Of a stretch of 64,000 nt of DNA, positions 18,472 to 27,289 are shown piece after piece (positions within the stretch are counted from its first letter, which is position 1; the number at the start of each line of letters is the position of its first letter). The stretch is from Burkholderia paludis (GTDB taxonomy: Bacteria > Pseudomonadota > Gammaproteobacteria > Burkholderiales > Burkholderiaceae). The notes beneath the pieces were generated by a model. That model ran no database searches, had not been told where the DNA came from, and saw only the letters and a list, made by a program, of their open reading frames with translations. The position numbers and the translations under genes were made by a program. Location: positions 186,001 through 250,000 of the forward strand of contig NZ_JPGL01000005.1 of assembly GCF_000732615.1 (NCBI RefSeq), read 5' to 3'.

Positions 18472-19005
18472 ATGGCCCGCAACATCGAGATCAAAGCCCG
18501 CGCCCGTGAATTCGACTTGCTTCGCGAACAGGCTGCCAGGCTCGCGACCGAAGCGCCGCTGTTCTACCGCCAGCAGGATTTCTTCTACGACGTGCCGCGC
18601 GGCCGGCTGAAGCTGCGCCGCTTCGAGGACGGCACGCCGGCCGAGCTGATCTTCTACCAGCGCGACGACCGCGACGGCCCGAAGGCGTCGTACTACACGC
18701 GCAGCCCGGTGACGAACCCCGATGCGATGCATGCGCTGCTCGCCACCGCGCTGACCACGCGCGGGATCGTGACGAAGGAACGGCACGTGTATCTCGCGGG
18801 CCGCACGCGCATCCACCTCGACCGCGTCGACGGCCTCGGCGATTTCATCGAACTGGAAGTCCTGCTCGGCCCCGATGACGACGAAGCCGGCGGCGAAGCC
18901 GAAGCACACGACGTGTTCGCGAAGCTCGGCGTGTCGCCGGACGATCTCGTCGCGGTCGCGTATGTCGACCTGCTGAACGCCGACACGCAGCACGAATCCG
19001 CGTGA
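18472..19005 (+). CDS. CYTH-domain protein (class IV adenylate cyclase / triphosphate tunnel family)
   Basis: A 177-residue CYTH protein. The N-terminal motif is NIEIKAR (residues 4-10), a form of the ExExK metal-binding motif in which the first Glu is Asn. Later strands include RLKLRRFEDG, ELIFYQRDDRDGPKAS and FIELEVLL, the alternating charged residues of a triphosphate tunnel. Members act as adenylate cyclases, thiamine triphosphatases or inorganic triphosphatases; the sequence does not decide which. The start has AGGAG 7 bp upstream. No operon partner is evident. Confidence 0.85.
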   Translation: MARNIEIKARAREFDLLREQAARLATEAPLFYRQQDFFYDVPRGRLKLRRFEDGTPAELIFYQRDDRDGPKASYYTRSPVTNPDAMHALLATALTTRGIVTKERHVYLAGRTRIHLDRVDGLGDFIELEVLLGPDDDEAGGEAEAHDVFAKLGVSPDDLVAVAYVDLLNADTQHESA

Positions 19006-19089
19006 TCCGGCGTTGAACCCGGCGGCGCAGGACGCGCCGCCGCGGCCGGTTCCCTGCGGCAACGGGCGCGCGCCGGTCCGCCCGCCGCG

Positions 19090-19575
19090 TCAGGCGGCGC
19101 CGGGCGCCAGATGCGCGAGCGGCAGCGCGCCGTTGCGCTTGAAGGTCGTCAGCACGATGTTCGAGCGCACGCTGTCCACGCCCGGCACACGCATCAGCTT
19201 CTTCATCACGAACTGCGACAGCGCATTCAGGTCGGGCGCGACGATCCGCAGCAGGTAGTCGGCATCGCCCACCACCGCGTGGCATTCGAGCACTTCGGGC
19301 AGCACGTCGATCTGCTGCTGGAACTGCTCGATGATCGAATCGCCGTGGTGCTTGAGCTTCAGGCTCGTGAACGCGGTCACGCCGAGCCCGAGCCTTTCGG
19401 GCCGCAGCATCACACGGTAGCCCTCGATCACGCCGGCCGCCTCGAGCCGCTGCAGCCGCCGGCCGATCTGCGACGGCGACAGCGGCACCTCCTCGCCGAG
19501 CTGCTGATGCGTCGCGCGACCGGAGCGCTGCAGCACGTCCAGCAGCGCGAGATCGAAGTGATCGAGTTCCACCAT
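19090..19575 (-). CDS. Lrp/AsnC-family transcriptional regulator
   Basis: A 161-residue protein: N-terminal helix-turn-helix (about 3-62, including SPSQIGRRLQRLEAAGVIEGY) and a RAM ligand domain. ATG at 19575 was chosen because GGAGA lies 6 bp upstream and family members begin at this point. It is divergent from phhA, with a perfect 8-bp inverted repeat between them, so it probably senses an aromatic amino acid and controls phenylalanine breakdown. This replaces the sigma-54-type PhhR activator known from Pseudomonas; that comparison is inference. Confidence 0.88.
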   Translation of the reverse strand: MVELDHFDLALLDVLQRSGRATHQQLGEEVPLSPSQIGRRLQRLEAAGVIEGYRVMLRPERLGLGVTAFTSLKLKHHGDSIIEQFQQQIDVLPEVLECHAVVGDADYLLRIVAPDLNALSQFVMKKLMRVPGVDSVRSNIVLTTFKRNGALPLAHLAPGAA

Positions 19576-19601
19576 GAGCATTCTCCGCATTGATTCGTGA
19601 T

Positions 19602-19624
19602 TTGATGCGCGATTATCGCATCAA
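19602..19624. promoter_or_regulatory. Inverted repeat between the Lrp regulator and phhA (candidate operator)
   Basis: Perfect arms TTGATGCG (19602-19609) and CGCATCAA (19617-19624) separated by 7 bp. It lies 27 bp upstream of the regulator start and about 90 bp upstream of the phhA start. The geometry suits a dimeric Lrp-type protein acting on both divergent promoters. Confidence 0.6.
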
Positions 19625-19714
19625 CAAGCCAATACGCGCCAATATTGCGCCCTTTCCGCGCCCTACCCGCTCTACACTTGCATGGTTCCCAACCACAGCA
19701 TCCAGAGCCTGATC

Positions 19715-20608
19715 ATGTCCACCGTCGTCACCGCGAAACTGCAGGAGCAGTTCGACGCGGGCCTCGAAACCCGCGCAGATTTCACCATCGACCAGCCGCT
19801 CGCGCTTTACGGCCAGGTCGATCACGCGGTGTGGAAGCAGCTCTATGCACGCCAGTCGGCGCTGTTGCGCGGGCGCGCCTGCGACGCGTTCGTCGCGGGG
19901 CTCGGGAAGATCGACCTGCCGGCTGATCGCGTGCCGTCGTTCGCCGACGTGAACCGCCAGCTCGAACCGGCGACGGGCTGGGAAATCGTCGCGGTGCCGG
20001 GCCTCGTGCCGGACCGCGTGTTCTTCGAGCACCTCGCGAACCGGCGCTTTCCGGTCACCTGGTGGATGCGCCGCCCCGACCAGCTCGACTACCTGCAGGA
20101 GCCCGACTGCTTCCACGACCTGTTCGGCCACGTCCCGCTGCTGATCGACCCCGTATTCGCCGACTACATGCAGGCGTACGGCCGCACGGCGCTGGCGGTC
20201 GCGGATGACGAAGCCGCATTGGCGCGGCTCGCGCGACTCTACTGGTACACGGTCGAATTCGGCCTGATCCGCGACCCGCGCGGCGCCAACGGGCTGTCGA
20301 TCTACGGCGCCGGGATCGTGTCCAGCAAGGGCGAAAGCCTGTACAGCCTCGAAAGCGCGGCGCCGAACCGGCTCGGCTTCGACCTCGAACGCGTGATGCG
20401 CACGAAGTACCGGATCGACACGTTCCAGAAAACCTACTTCGTGATCGACGATTTCGCGCAGCTGTTCGCGCTCGCCGGCGTCGACGGCCGCGCACTGGCC
20501 GACCGGCTGGCGTCGCTGCCCGAATTCGCGGCCGGCACGGTGCTCGGCACCGATCGCGTGCTGCACCGCGGCACGGGAGCAGGCTGGCCCGACGACGCCG
20601 ACGCGTGA
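19715..20608 (+). CDS. phhA: Phenylalanine 4-monooxygenase
   Basis: A 297-residue bacterial-type aromatic amino acid hydroxylase. It has the iron-ligand motif FHDLFGHVP with His134 and His139, and Glu181 (LYWYTVEFG), the same 2-His-1-Glu set as Chromobacterium violaceum PAH. It converts phenylalanine to tyrosine using tetrahydrobiopterin and O2. ATG at 19715 matches the family N-terminus; an in-frame ATG at 19682 would add 11 residues and cannot be excluded. phhB, which regenerates the cofactor, lies 143 bp downstream. Confidence 0.95.
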   Translation: MSTVVTAKLQEQFDAGLETRADFTIDQPLALYGQVDHAVWKQLYARQSALLRGRACDAFVAGLGKIDLPADRVPSFADVNRQLEPATGWEIVAVPGLVPDRVFFEHLANRRFPVTWWMRRPDQLDYLQEPDCFHDLFGHVPLLIDPVFADYMQAYGRTALAVADDEAALARLARLYWYTVEFGLIRDPRGANGLSIYGAGIVSSKGESLYSLESAAPNRLGFDLERVMRTKYRIDTFQKTYFVIDDFAQLFALAGVDGRALADRLASLPEFAAGTVLGTDRVLHRGTGAGWPDDADA

Positions 20609-20751
20609 CACCCGCGCGGCAACGCGCGTCGGCCGGCTGCCGGCTGGCCGTCCCCGGATGGCCGTTCCACAACTATGAAACAATGACCGGTGCCGGCTGC
20701 GCCGCGCGGCGCAGTCGCGCGCGGGCGCCGTTACCGAACGAGAGGTGCAAG

Positions 20752-21060
20752 ATGATCCACAAGCTCACATCAGAAGAACGCAAGACCCGGCTCGAAGGCC
20801 TGCCGCTCTGGACGGCCGTGCCGGGCCGCGACGCAATCCAGCGCAGCCTGCGCTTCGCCGATTTCAACGAAGCGTTCGGCTTCATGACGCGCGTTGCGAT
20901 CAAGGCGCAGGAAATGGACCACCATCCGGAATGGTTCAACGTGTACAACCGCGTCGACGTCACACTGTCGACCCACGATGCCGACGGCCTGACCGAACGC
21001 GACATCGAACTGGCCCTGTTCATCGACCGTGCCGGCGCGCACGCGCGACCGGCCGCCTGA
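20752..21060 (+). CDS. phhB: Pterin-4a-carbinolamine dehydratase
   Basis: A 102-residue protein with the family motif E-x2-HHPEW (Glu54, His57, His58) followed by a third active-site His at about residue 75 (STHD). It dehydrates the 4a-hydroxy-tetrahydrobiopterin made by PhhA. AGAGG precedes the ATG. It follows phhA on the same strand and is closed by a hairpin at 21075-21098. Confidence 0.95.
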   Translation: MIHKLTSEERKTRLEGLPLWTAVPGRDAIQRSLRFADFNEAFGFMTRVAIKAQEMDHHPEWFNVYNRVDVTLSTHDADGLTERDIELALFIDRAGAHARPAA

Positions 21061-21074
21061 GTCGTTCCTCTACC

Positions 21075-21098
21075 GCCGCGCGTCTTTCGACGCGCGGC
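21075..21098 (+). terminator. Hairpin after phhB, probable terminator
   Basis: Perfect 10-bp stem GCCGCGCGTC / GACGCGCGGC with a TTTC loop, 14 bp after the phhB stop. A T-rich stretch (acttttcatttc) follows at a slightly longer distance than usual. Confidence 0.6.
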
Positions 21099-21152
21099 GC
21101 GTCAACTTTTCATTTCGATGAACGTTTTCTAGGATGTACTTAGCGAAAGCCT

Positions 21153-21383
21153 TCAGCTTTCCAAGCCATCCTTAAGGCGCACGTAAGTCTCGTATGCTTT
21201 CCGTGCCTTGGGGTCCAAACCTTCCAGTTGCAGCGCGCTTTGGCGCTGTACAATCAGCAGCGCATACGGCTTGGAAAGCGCGCTGGCCTCTTCGCAGAGT
21301 TTGAGTTCGTCGCCGCTCGACGGCGAGCGGGCGCGCCAGAAATTGATCGCGGCTTCTAAGTCGTTGATCGAAATATCGGACAT
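21153..21383 (-). CDS. DUF3717 family small protein
   Basis: A 76-residue protein starting MSDISINDLEAAINFWRAR, the DUF3717 hallmark found mainly in Burkholderiales; it continues with a helical, Ala/Leu/Lys-rich C-terminus (LDPKARKAYETY). ATG at 21383 was preferred over a longer frame because the family begins there. Function unknown. It is divergent to the two-component regulator gene that starts 122 bp away. Confidence 0.8.
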   Translation of the reverse strand: MSDISINDLEAAINFWRARSPSSGDELKLCEEASALSKPYALLIVQRQSALQLEGLDPKARKAYETYVRLKDGLES

Positions 21384-21505
21384 GATTGGATTTAATCGTT
21401 CGCTGGCCGCCATGCTTGATGTCAGGTGTTGCGGCGCCCCTGTGGAAACGGCGTCGTGCTGTCCGCGTGCCTGAACCGCCAACCCATTGTACTTGAGCGA
21501 ACTTC

Positions 21506-22198
21506 ATGCGACTCCTTCTGATCGAAGACGACCGCCCCATCGCACGCGGTATCCAGAGCAGCCTCGAGCAGGCTGGCTTCACCGTCGACATGGTGCATGA
21601 CGGCATTTTTGCCGAACAGGCGCTGGCACAGAACCGCCACGAACTCGTGATCCTCGACCTCGGCCTGCCGGGCATCGACGGGATGACGCTGCTCACGCGT
21701 TTCCGCCAGACCAACCGCCACACGCCCGTCATCGTGCTGACCGCACGCGACGAGCTGAACGACCGCATCCAGGGCCTGAACTCGGGCGCCGACGACTACA
21801 TGCTCAAGCCGTTCGAACCGGCCGAGCTCGAAGCGCGCATCCGCGCGGTGATGCGCCGCAGCGGCCCGCACAGCGACATGCCGCGTCCGGAAGTGTCGCT
21901 CGGCGGCGTCCGCCTGTCGGGCGTCGACCGCCGCATCTTCAACGACGACAAGCCGCTCGAACTGTCGCCGCGCGAGTTCGCGGTGCTCGAGATGCTGCTG
22001 CTGCGTCATGGCCGCGTCGTCAGCAAGGCCCAGCTGCAGGATCACCTCACGCACTTCGGCGGCGATCTCGGCGACACCGCGATCGAAGTCTACGTGCACC
22101 GGGTGCGCAAGAAACTCGAGCAGTGCCGTGTCGAGATCGTCACGGTGCGCGGTTTCGGCTACCTGCTGCAGGAAATCCGCCAGACGGCAAGCGTCTGA
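21506..22198 (+). CDS. OmpR/PhoB-type response regulator
   Basis: A 230-residue regulator. The receiver domain (1-120) has acidic residues Glu7-Asp8-Asp9, phospho-acceptor Asp51 (ILDLGLPG) and the conserved Lys near 103 (MLKPF). The C-terminal winged helix (about 130-225) ends in VEIVTVRGFGYLL. It resembles the QseB/TctD-like group. The sensor kinase gene follows after 117 bp on the same strand. Confidence 0.93.
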   Translation: MRLLLIEDDRPIARGIQSSLEQAGFTVDMVHDGIFAEQALAQNRHELVILDLGLPGIDGMTLLTRFRQTNRHTPVIVLTARDELNDRIQGLNSGADDYMLKPFEPAELEARIRAVMRRSGPHSDMPRPEVSLGGVRLSGVDRRIFNDDKPLELSPREFAVLEMLLLRHGRVVSKAQLQDHLTHFGGDLGDTAIEVYVHRVRKKLEQCRVEIVTVRGFGYLLQEIRQTASV

Positions 22199-22315
22199 GC
22201 GGCGCCACGCGCGGGCGGCTGTCTGCCGCCGGCGCGGGCGCGCTGCTCCGTATCGCTGCCCGGCATACGACCGCGCCGCTCCCCGTGAGCGGCGCTTATC
22301 CATTTGCCCGTCGAA

Positions 22316-23803
22316 ATGTCTCCTGATCCGGCTGTCACCACCAGCCTGCGCCGCTCACTGCTCCGGCGCCTGGCCGCACCGCTGTCGATGCTCGCGCTGA
22401 TGAGTGGCCTGATCGCCTACTGGCTCGCGTGGCAATACACGCAGCACGTGATCGACCGCTCGCTCGCCGATCTCGCGACCGCCATCTCGAAACAGATCCA
22501 GATCGCCGGCCCCGACGCGCCGTTCACGGTGCCGCCGCTCGCGCAGGCCATGTTCTCCGATCCCGCCGAAGCGCTGATCTACCGGATCAGCGACGGCGAA
22601 CAGGAACTCGCCGGCGATCCGAAGCTGCCGCTGCAGGGCATCAACGTACGCCGCATGCATCACGCGTACGTGTTCGAGGCCGAGTACGACAACCGGGCGG
22701 TACGGGTCGCGCAGGTGCGCGTCGACGACGTCGACGGCGGCAAGCCGATGGTCGTCGAAGTCGCGCAGCCGGTGCGGCACCGCTACCGGATCGCGGCCGA
22801 ATTCCTCGTTGCGATCATGATGCCGCTGCTGCTGCTGCTGCTCGCCGGATGGGGCATCGTGTGGCGAGTCGTGAACCAGCAGCTCGGCCCGCTCACGCAT
22901 CTGGCCGATTCGCTGAACCGGCAGACCCACATGTCGCTGGAGCCGGTCGACGAAACCGAGGTGCCGCTGGAGATCCGGCCGCTGACGAGCGCGATGAACG
23001 CCCTGCTCGGCCGCCTGAAGACCGCGCTCGACGCGCAGCGCAAGTTCATCGCCGATGCCGCGCACCAGTTGCGCACGCCGCTCACGGCCGTGAAGCTGCA
23101 CGCCGAGCAGGCGGCCGTCGCGCGCGACCCGCACCAGACCTTCACCGCCGTGCGCGAATTGCGCGCGGCCGCCGATCGCGCGGTGCGGCTGTCGAACCAG
23201 TTGCTGTCGCTCGCCCGGGCGGAACCGGGCGAACAGGCCGCGCGCTTCGTCGACGTCGACCTCGCCGCGATGGCGTTCGAGACGGGCGCCGAATGGGTGC
23301 CCCGCGCCCTCGCCTTCCATGTCGACCTCGGCTTCCAGCGCAGCGACGACCCGGGCGACGACGAGAAACTGACCGTGCGCGGCAACCCCGTGCTGCTGCG
23401 CGAGGTGATCGCCAACCTGCTCGACAATGCGCTGAAATACGTGCCGCTTGCCCGGCCGGACGGCGCGCGGATCACGGTGAACGTCGCGCGCGGCGCGCTC
23501 GAGAACGGCCAGCCGGCCGCCGAGATCGTCGTCGAGGACAACGGCCCCGGCGTTCCCGCCAACCAGCAGGCCGACCTGTTCAAGCGCTTCTTCCGCGGCG
23601 ACGCGCAAAGCGGCAACGGCGTCGAGACGGGCGCGGGGCTCGGCCTCGCGATCGTGCACGACATCATCGCGATGCACGGCGGCACGGTGTCGTACGAGGA
23701 TGCGCCGGAAGGCGGTTCCCGCTTCGTGGTGAGGGTGCCGCTGACGGCAGGCACGCAGCAGAAGCCGGCCAGCGAGGCGCCGGCCACCGCGTCGACGCAT
23801 TGA
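22316..23803 (+). CDS. Sensor histidine kinase (QseC/TctE-like)
   Basis: A 495-residue inner-membrane kinase. One hydrophobic segment near residues 20-40, a periplasmic sensor of about 120 residues (SISKQI... to VRHRYRI), a second segment with MMPLLLLLLAGWG, a HAMP-like linker, H-box AHQLRTPLTAVK, N-box NLLDNALKY, and G-boxes DNGPGV and GAGLGLAI. ATG at 22316 is used; a TTG four codons earlier is possible. Partner of the response regulator upstream. The signal sensed is unknown. Confidence 0.9.
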   Translation: MSPDPAVTTSLRRSLLRRLAAPLSMLALMSGLIAYWLAWQYTQHVIDRSLADLATAISKQIQIAGPDAPFTVPPLAQAMFSDPAEALIYRISDGEQELAGDPKLPLQGINVRRMHHAYVFEAEYDNRAVRVAQVRVDDVDGGKPMVVEVAQPVRHRYRIAAEFLVAIMMPLLLLLLAGWGIVWRVVNQQLGPLTHLADSLNRQTHMSLEPVDETEVPLEIRPLTSAMNALLGRLKTALDAQRKFIADAAHQLRTPLTAVKLHAEQAAVARDPHQTFTAVRELRAAADRAVRLSNQLLSLARAEPGEQAARFVDVDLAAMAFETGAEWVPRALAFHVDLGFQRSDDPGDDEKLTVRGNPVLLREVIANLLDNALKYVPLARPDGARITVNVARGALENGQPAAEIVVEDNGPGVPANQQADLFKRFFRGDAQSGNGVETGAGLGLAIVHDIIAMHGGTVSYEDAPEGGSRFVVRVPLTAGTQQKPASEAPATASTH

Positions 23804-23898
23804 GCGATTCGCGGCGGCCGGCCGGTCAGGCCGCGCGCCGGATCACGAAGGAGAAAGGACGGCCGCGCGACGCGGCTGCCCTGCGCTGAAACGGCAAC

Positions 23899-23919
23899 GG
23901 CGGCGCATCGCGCGCCGCC
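23899..23919 (-). terminator. Hairpin after the SET-domain gene
   Basis: Perfect 8-bp stem GGCGGCGC / GCGCCGCC with a 5-nt loop, 8 bp past the SET gene stop on the minus strand. Only a weak T tract follows, so it could also stop convergent transcripts by a different mechanism. Confidence 0.4.
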
Positions 23920-23926
23920 GCCTGCC

Positions 23927-24457
23927 TTACTTCCTGTTTTTCTTGTCCTTCGATCGGGACTCGGGCTTGTCTTCCTTCCGGTCCTTCTTCTTTTTCTTCT
24001 TCTTGCTCTCGCCGGACGTCGCGAGCAGCGTGCCGCGGCACGACGACGCACCGCAATGGCACGCGTATTCGCGCTTGAGCGACTTGGTCAGCTTCGCATC
24101 GATCACGAGGCCGTAGTCGTAGAACAGCTCCTCGTCCGTCCCGATGTCGCGCAGCGCGTGGATGAACACGCGGCCCTTGACCTCCTCGGCTTCGCAGTTC
24201 GGCGCACACGAATGGTTGATCCAGCGCGCGCTGTTGCCGTCGATCTTGCCGTCGATCACGCCGCCTTCGTCGAGTGCGAAGTAGAACGTATGGTTCGGCT
24301 CGCTCGGGTCGTGCGGATGGCGGCGCAGCGCTTCCTTCCACGAGATTCGTTCGCCCTTGTATTCCACTACGCGCTCGCCGGCCTTGATCGGCTCCACGGC
24401 GAACACGCCCTTGCCGTGTACTCCCGAGCGGCGCACCGCGATCCTGCGTGAACTCAT
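23927..24457 (-). CDS. SET-domain protein methyltransferase with a lysine-rich tail
   Basis: A 176-residue protein. The SET domain spans about residues 3-135: GVHGKGVFA near the N-terminus, the cofactor motif WINHSCAPNC, the catalytic-type YDYG, and a post-SET cysteine set CHCGASSC (three Cys that usually bind zinc with the NHSC cysteine). A basic tail from about 142 to 176 contains seven Lys in a row. In eukaryotes such domains methylate histone lysines; bacterial members are fewer and targets mostly unknown. ATG at 24457 fits the start MSSRRIAVRRSGVHGKGVF. It faces the kinase gene tail-to-tail. Confidence 0.9.
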   Translation of the reverse strand: MSSRRIAVRRSGVHGKGVFAVEPIKAGERVVEYKGERISWKEALRRHPHDPSEPNHTFYFALDEGGVIDGKIDGNSARWINHSCAPNCEAEEVKGRVFIHALRDIGTDEELFYDYGLVIDAKLTKSLKREYACHCGASSCRGTLLATSGESKKKKKKKDRKEDKPESRSKDKKNRK

Positions 24458-24520
24458 CGAACGAATCCTTGTGAAGACGACTTGAATCAAAACGGCCGCG
24501 ATCGCGGCCTGGCGTCGCGC

Positions 24521-24552
24521 AAAACGAAAACGCGGCACCGGTCGGTGCCGCG
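24521..24552 (-). terminator. Rho-independent terminator after the Old Yellow Enzyme gene
   Basis: Arms CGCGGCACC (24531-24539) and GGTGCCGCG (24544-24552) with a GGTC loop; on the minus strand the stem is followed by TTTTCGTTTT (complement of 24530-24521). It lies 84 bp past the 24637 stop. Confidence 0.85.
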
Positions 24553-24636
24553 TCGGGGCATGCGGCGAATCACCCGCATCCTACACGTTCACGATTGCTT
24601 CGTTCAACATCATGCGCAATATTGCGCGCCGGGCGT

Positions 24637-25749
24637 TCAGCGCTGGCCGAACGCGACGTCGCCGAACAACGCCTTGTGCTCGCGCGGCTGCGAGCGCCAG
24701 TATTGAGGCGGCGCCGTCACCTGCGCGCCGAGCTCGGCCGCCGCATGCCACGGCCAGCGCGGGTCGTACAGCATCGCGCGCGCCATCGCGACGAAATCGG
24801 CGTCGCCGGACTCGATGAGCCGGTTCGCATGCGCGGGATCGCTGATCAGCCCGACCGCGATCGTCGGCATGCCGACCGCGCGCTTCACGGCCTGCGCGAA
24901 CGGCACCTGGTAGCCGGGTGACAGCGGAATCTTCTGCAGCGGCGACACGCCGCCGGAGGACACGTCGATCCAGTCGCAGCCGCGGCGCTTCAATTCGTGC
25001 GCGAATGCGATCGTATCGTCGAGCTCCCAGCCGCCCTCGACCCAGTCGGTCGCCGACACGCGCACGCCGACCGGCCGGTCGTCCGGGAACGCCGCGCGCA
25101 CGATCTCGAAGATCTCGAGCGGAAAGCGCATCCGGTTTTCGAGCGAGCCGCCGTATTCGTCGGTGCGGTGGTTCGCGAGCGGGGACAGGAACTGGTGCAA
25201 CAGGTAGCCGTGCGCCGCATGCACTTCGACGGCGTCGATGCCGAGCCGCGCGGCCCGCCTGGCGGCGGCCGCGAACGCTTCGCGGATCCGGTTCAGGCCC
25301 GCCGCATCGAGCGCGAGCGGCGGGGTCTCGCCGTCCTTGTGCGGCACGGCCGACGGCGCATGCGGCAACCAGCCGCCGTCAGCGACGGACACGAGTTGGC
25401 CGCCCTGCCAGGGCACGTCGCTCGACGCCTTGCGCCCCGCGTGGGACAACTGCATCGCGACGCGCACCGGCGAATACCGGCGGATCGCGGCCAGCACCGG
25501 CTTCAACGCGGCCTCGGTCGCGTCGTCCCAGAGGCCGAGGTCGCGATCCGTGATGCGCCCGTCGGGTTCCACGGCGGTCGCCTCGATGCAGAGCAGCCCC
25601 GCCCCGGACAGCGCGAGATGGCCGAGGTGAATCATGTGCCAGTCGGTCGCCTCACCACGGTCGGCCGAGTACTGGCACATCGGGGAGATCACGATCCGGT
25701 TCGGAAGGGTCACGCCTCGTAGCGTGAACGGAGAAAACAGCGCAGTCAT
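24637..25749 (-). CDS. Old Yellow Enzyme-family NADH:flavin oxidoreductase (YqjM/NamA type)
   Basis: A 370-residue TIM-barrel flavoprotein: N-terminal SPMCQYS with the Cys characteristic of YqjM-type enzymes (about residue 25), the substrate-binding VEVHAAHGYLLHQFLSP motif, and the C-terminal FVAMARAMLYDPRWPW that binds FMN phosphate. Enzymes of this group reduce activated alkenes with NAD(P)H. A terminator follows at 24552-24521. The glutamine amidotransferase gene lies 162 bp upstream on the same strand. Confidence 0.93.
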   Translation of the reverse strand: MTALFSPFTLRGVTLPNRIVISPMCQYSADRGEATDWHMIHLGHLALSGAGLLCIEATAVEPDGRITDRDLGLWDDATEAALKPVLAAIRRYSPVRVAMQLSHAGRKASSDVPWQGGQLVSVADGGWLPHAPSAVPHKDGETPPLALDAAGLNRIREAFAAAARRAARLGIDAVEVHAAHGYLLHQFLSPLANHRTDEYGGSLENRMRFPLEIFEIVRAAFPDDRPVGVRVSATDWVEGGWELDDTIAFAHELKRRGCDWIDVSSGGVSPLQKIPLSPGYQVPFAQAVKRAVGMPTIAVGLISDPAHANRLIESGDADFVAMARAMLYDPRWPWHAAAELGAQVTAPPQYWRSQPREHKALFGDVAFGQR

Positions 25750-25911
25750 GGAAGCCGTTCGCCAGGGTTGGAAAGAGCGAACGAGCGTAGCACGCGGGCC
25801 GCAAGCGTGCAGACGGCGCGCCTGGCAGTAAGCGGATGGTCAGGGTCGGCCGGTGGCCGGCCAGGCAGAACAGGAAAAAGCCGCGCGCGGCGCGTGGCGG
25901 CGCCCGCGGCG

Positions 25912-26625
25912 TCAGAGTCCGATGCCGTCGAGCCATTCCGCGAACATGCGTCGCGCGGCGGCCTCGAGTACGGGGCCGTACCGTGCGGTATCGGCCCGCA
26001 GCTGGCGCGCATCGATACCGGGCGTCGCCGCGATTTCGGCGGCGTTCGCGATCAGCCAGGGTTCGAAGCGGTCGGTGCGGATTTCCGGATGGCATTGCAG
26101 CGCCAGCACGTGCCGGCCCCACGCGAATGCCTGGTGGCGGCAGGCCGGGGTCGACGCGAGATGGATCGCGCCGCCCGGCAGGTCGAACGTATCGCCGTGC
26201 CAGTGCAGCATCGACGTCGCCGCGCCATCGAGATGGCGCAGCGGCGATGCGCGGCCGGCATCGGTGAGCGTCAGCGGCGCCCAGCCGAGTTCGTGCTGCG
26301 CGGCCGGATAGACGCGCGCGCCGAGCGCCCGGGCGATGAACTGCGCACCGAGGCAGATGCCCAGGATCGGCAGCCCCGCGTCGATGCGCCGGCCCACGAG
26401 CGCCGCGAGCGGCGCGATCGTCGGATACTGCGCATCGTCGTACACGCTGAGCGGCCCGCCCAGCACGACCAGCAGCGACGGCTCGAGCACGTCGAGCACC
26501 TCGACCCGCGACGATCCGACATCGACGTAGCGCACCCGTCGGCCCCGTTCGCCGAGCACCTGCTCGAAACTCCCGAGATCCTCGAAATGCACGTGGCGGA
26601 TCGCCACGACTTCAGCGTTCATCAT
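25912..26625 (-). CDS. Class I glutamine amidotransferase-like protein
   Basis: A 237-residue stand-alone GATase domain. The nucleophile motif GICLGAQ places Cys91; the His and Glu of the triad are in CHPE (His179, Glu181). Such free-standing proteins resemble the GuaA amidotransferase domain; partner enzymes are often unknown. The stop of the MarR gene upstream is 25 bp from this start, so these two are probably cotranscribed. Confidence 0.9.
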   Translation of the reverse strand: MMNAEVVAIRHVHFEDLGSFEQVLGERGRRVRYVDVGSSRVEVLDVLEPSLLVVLGGPLSVYDDAQYPTIAPLAALVGRRIDAGLPILGICLGAQFIARALGARVYPAAQHELGWAPLTLTDAGRASPLRHLDGAATSMLHWHGDTFDLPGGAIHLASTPACRHQAFAWGRHVLALQCHPEIRTDRFEPWLIANAAEIAATPGIDARQLRADTARYGPVLEAAARRMFAEWLDGIGL

Positions 26626-26650
26626 CGGCCTCCCGGTCGATCGACGGACG

Positions 26651-27289
26651 TCAGCCTGCGAAAATCTTCCAGGTCTTCTTCTGCGTCGCCGCGTCGGCTT
26701 CTTCCTGCACCGAGCAGTCGAGACGCAGATCGCTGTCGGACATCGCGAGGTCGAGCGCCGCGCAGTGATGCACGGTCTTCTTCGACAGCTTGCCCGGCTG
26801 GAAGTGGGCGCACGTCACGCACATGCGCTGCGGCGGCGTCGCACCGGCCACCTGCAGTTCGCGCAGCGTCTTCAGCAGCGCGCGATACAGGGCGCCCTGC
26901 TCGTCCGCGCCGAGCTTGCCGACCGCTTTCGTCAGGAATTCAGGCCATTGCAGCGCCTTCTTCGCGGCCGTGCGGCCACGGGCCGACAGGCGCACGGCCA
27001 GCGCGCGGCCGTCGTCCAGCGCACGGCGCTTCTCGACGAGCCCCTTCGTCTCGAGCGTGCTGACCGCATCGCTCGTGGTCGCCGCGGTCAACTGCGTCTC
27101 GCGCGCGATCTCGCCGAGCCGCATCGGGCCCTTGCGCTGCAGCAGCAGCACGAGAATCTCGCCCTGCGTCGGCGTGAGGCCGGCGCCTTCCGCCCAATCC
27201 CATGCCTCGCTTCGCATGGCCGTACTCAACCGCAGCAGACTGTGGGTCACACGTCCCGCAGCCTGATTCCCGTAAACGCCTTCGCTCAT
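26651..27289 (-). CDS. MarR-family regulator with a cysteine-rich C-terminal extension
   Basis: A 212-residue protein. Residues about 15-145 form a MarR winged helix (MRLGEIARETQLTAATTSDAVSTLETKGLVEKRRALDDGRA). Beyond the usual domain end lies a tail with Cys157-x2-Cys160, His174-His175-Cys176 and Cys192, spacing C-x2-C-x15-C-x15-C, which looks like a site for zinc or an iron-sulfur cluster. The gene precedes a glutamine amidotransferase and an Old Yellow Enzyme, possible targets. The tail makes redox or metal sensing plausible; that is inference. Confidence 0.9.
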   Translation of the reverse strand: MSEGVYGNQAAGRVTHSLLRLSTAMRSEAWDWAEGAGLTPTQGEILVLLLQRKGPMRLGEIARETQLTAATTSDAVSTLETKGLVEKRRALDDGRALAVRLSARGRTAAKKALQWPEFLTKAVGKLGADEQGALYRALLKTLRELQVAGATPPQRMCVTCAHFQPGKLSKKTVHHCAALDLAMSDSDLRLDCSVQEEADAATQKKTWKIFAG

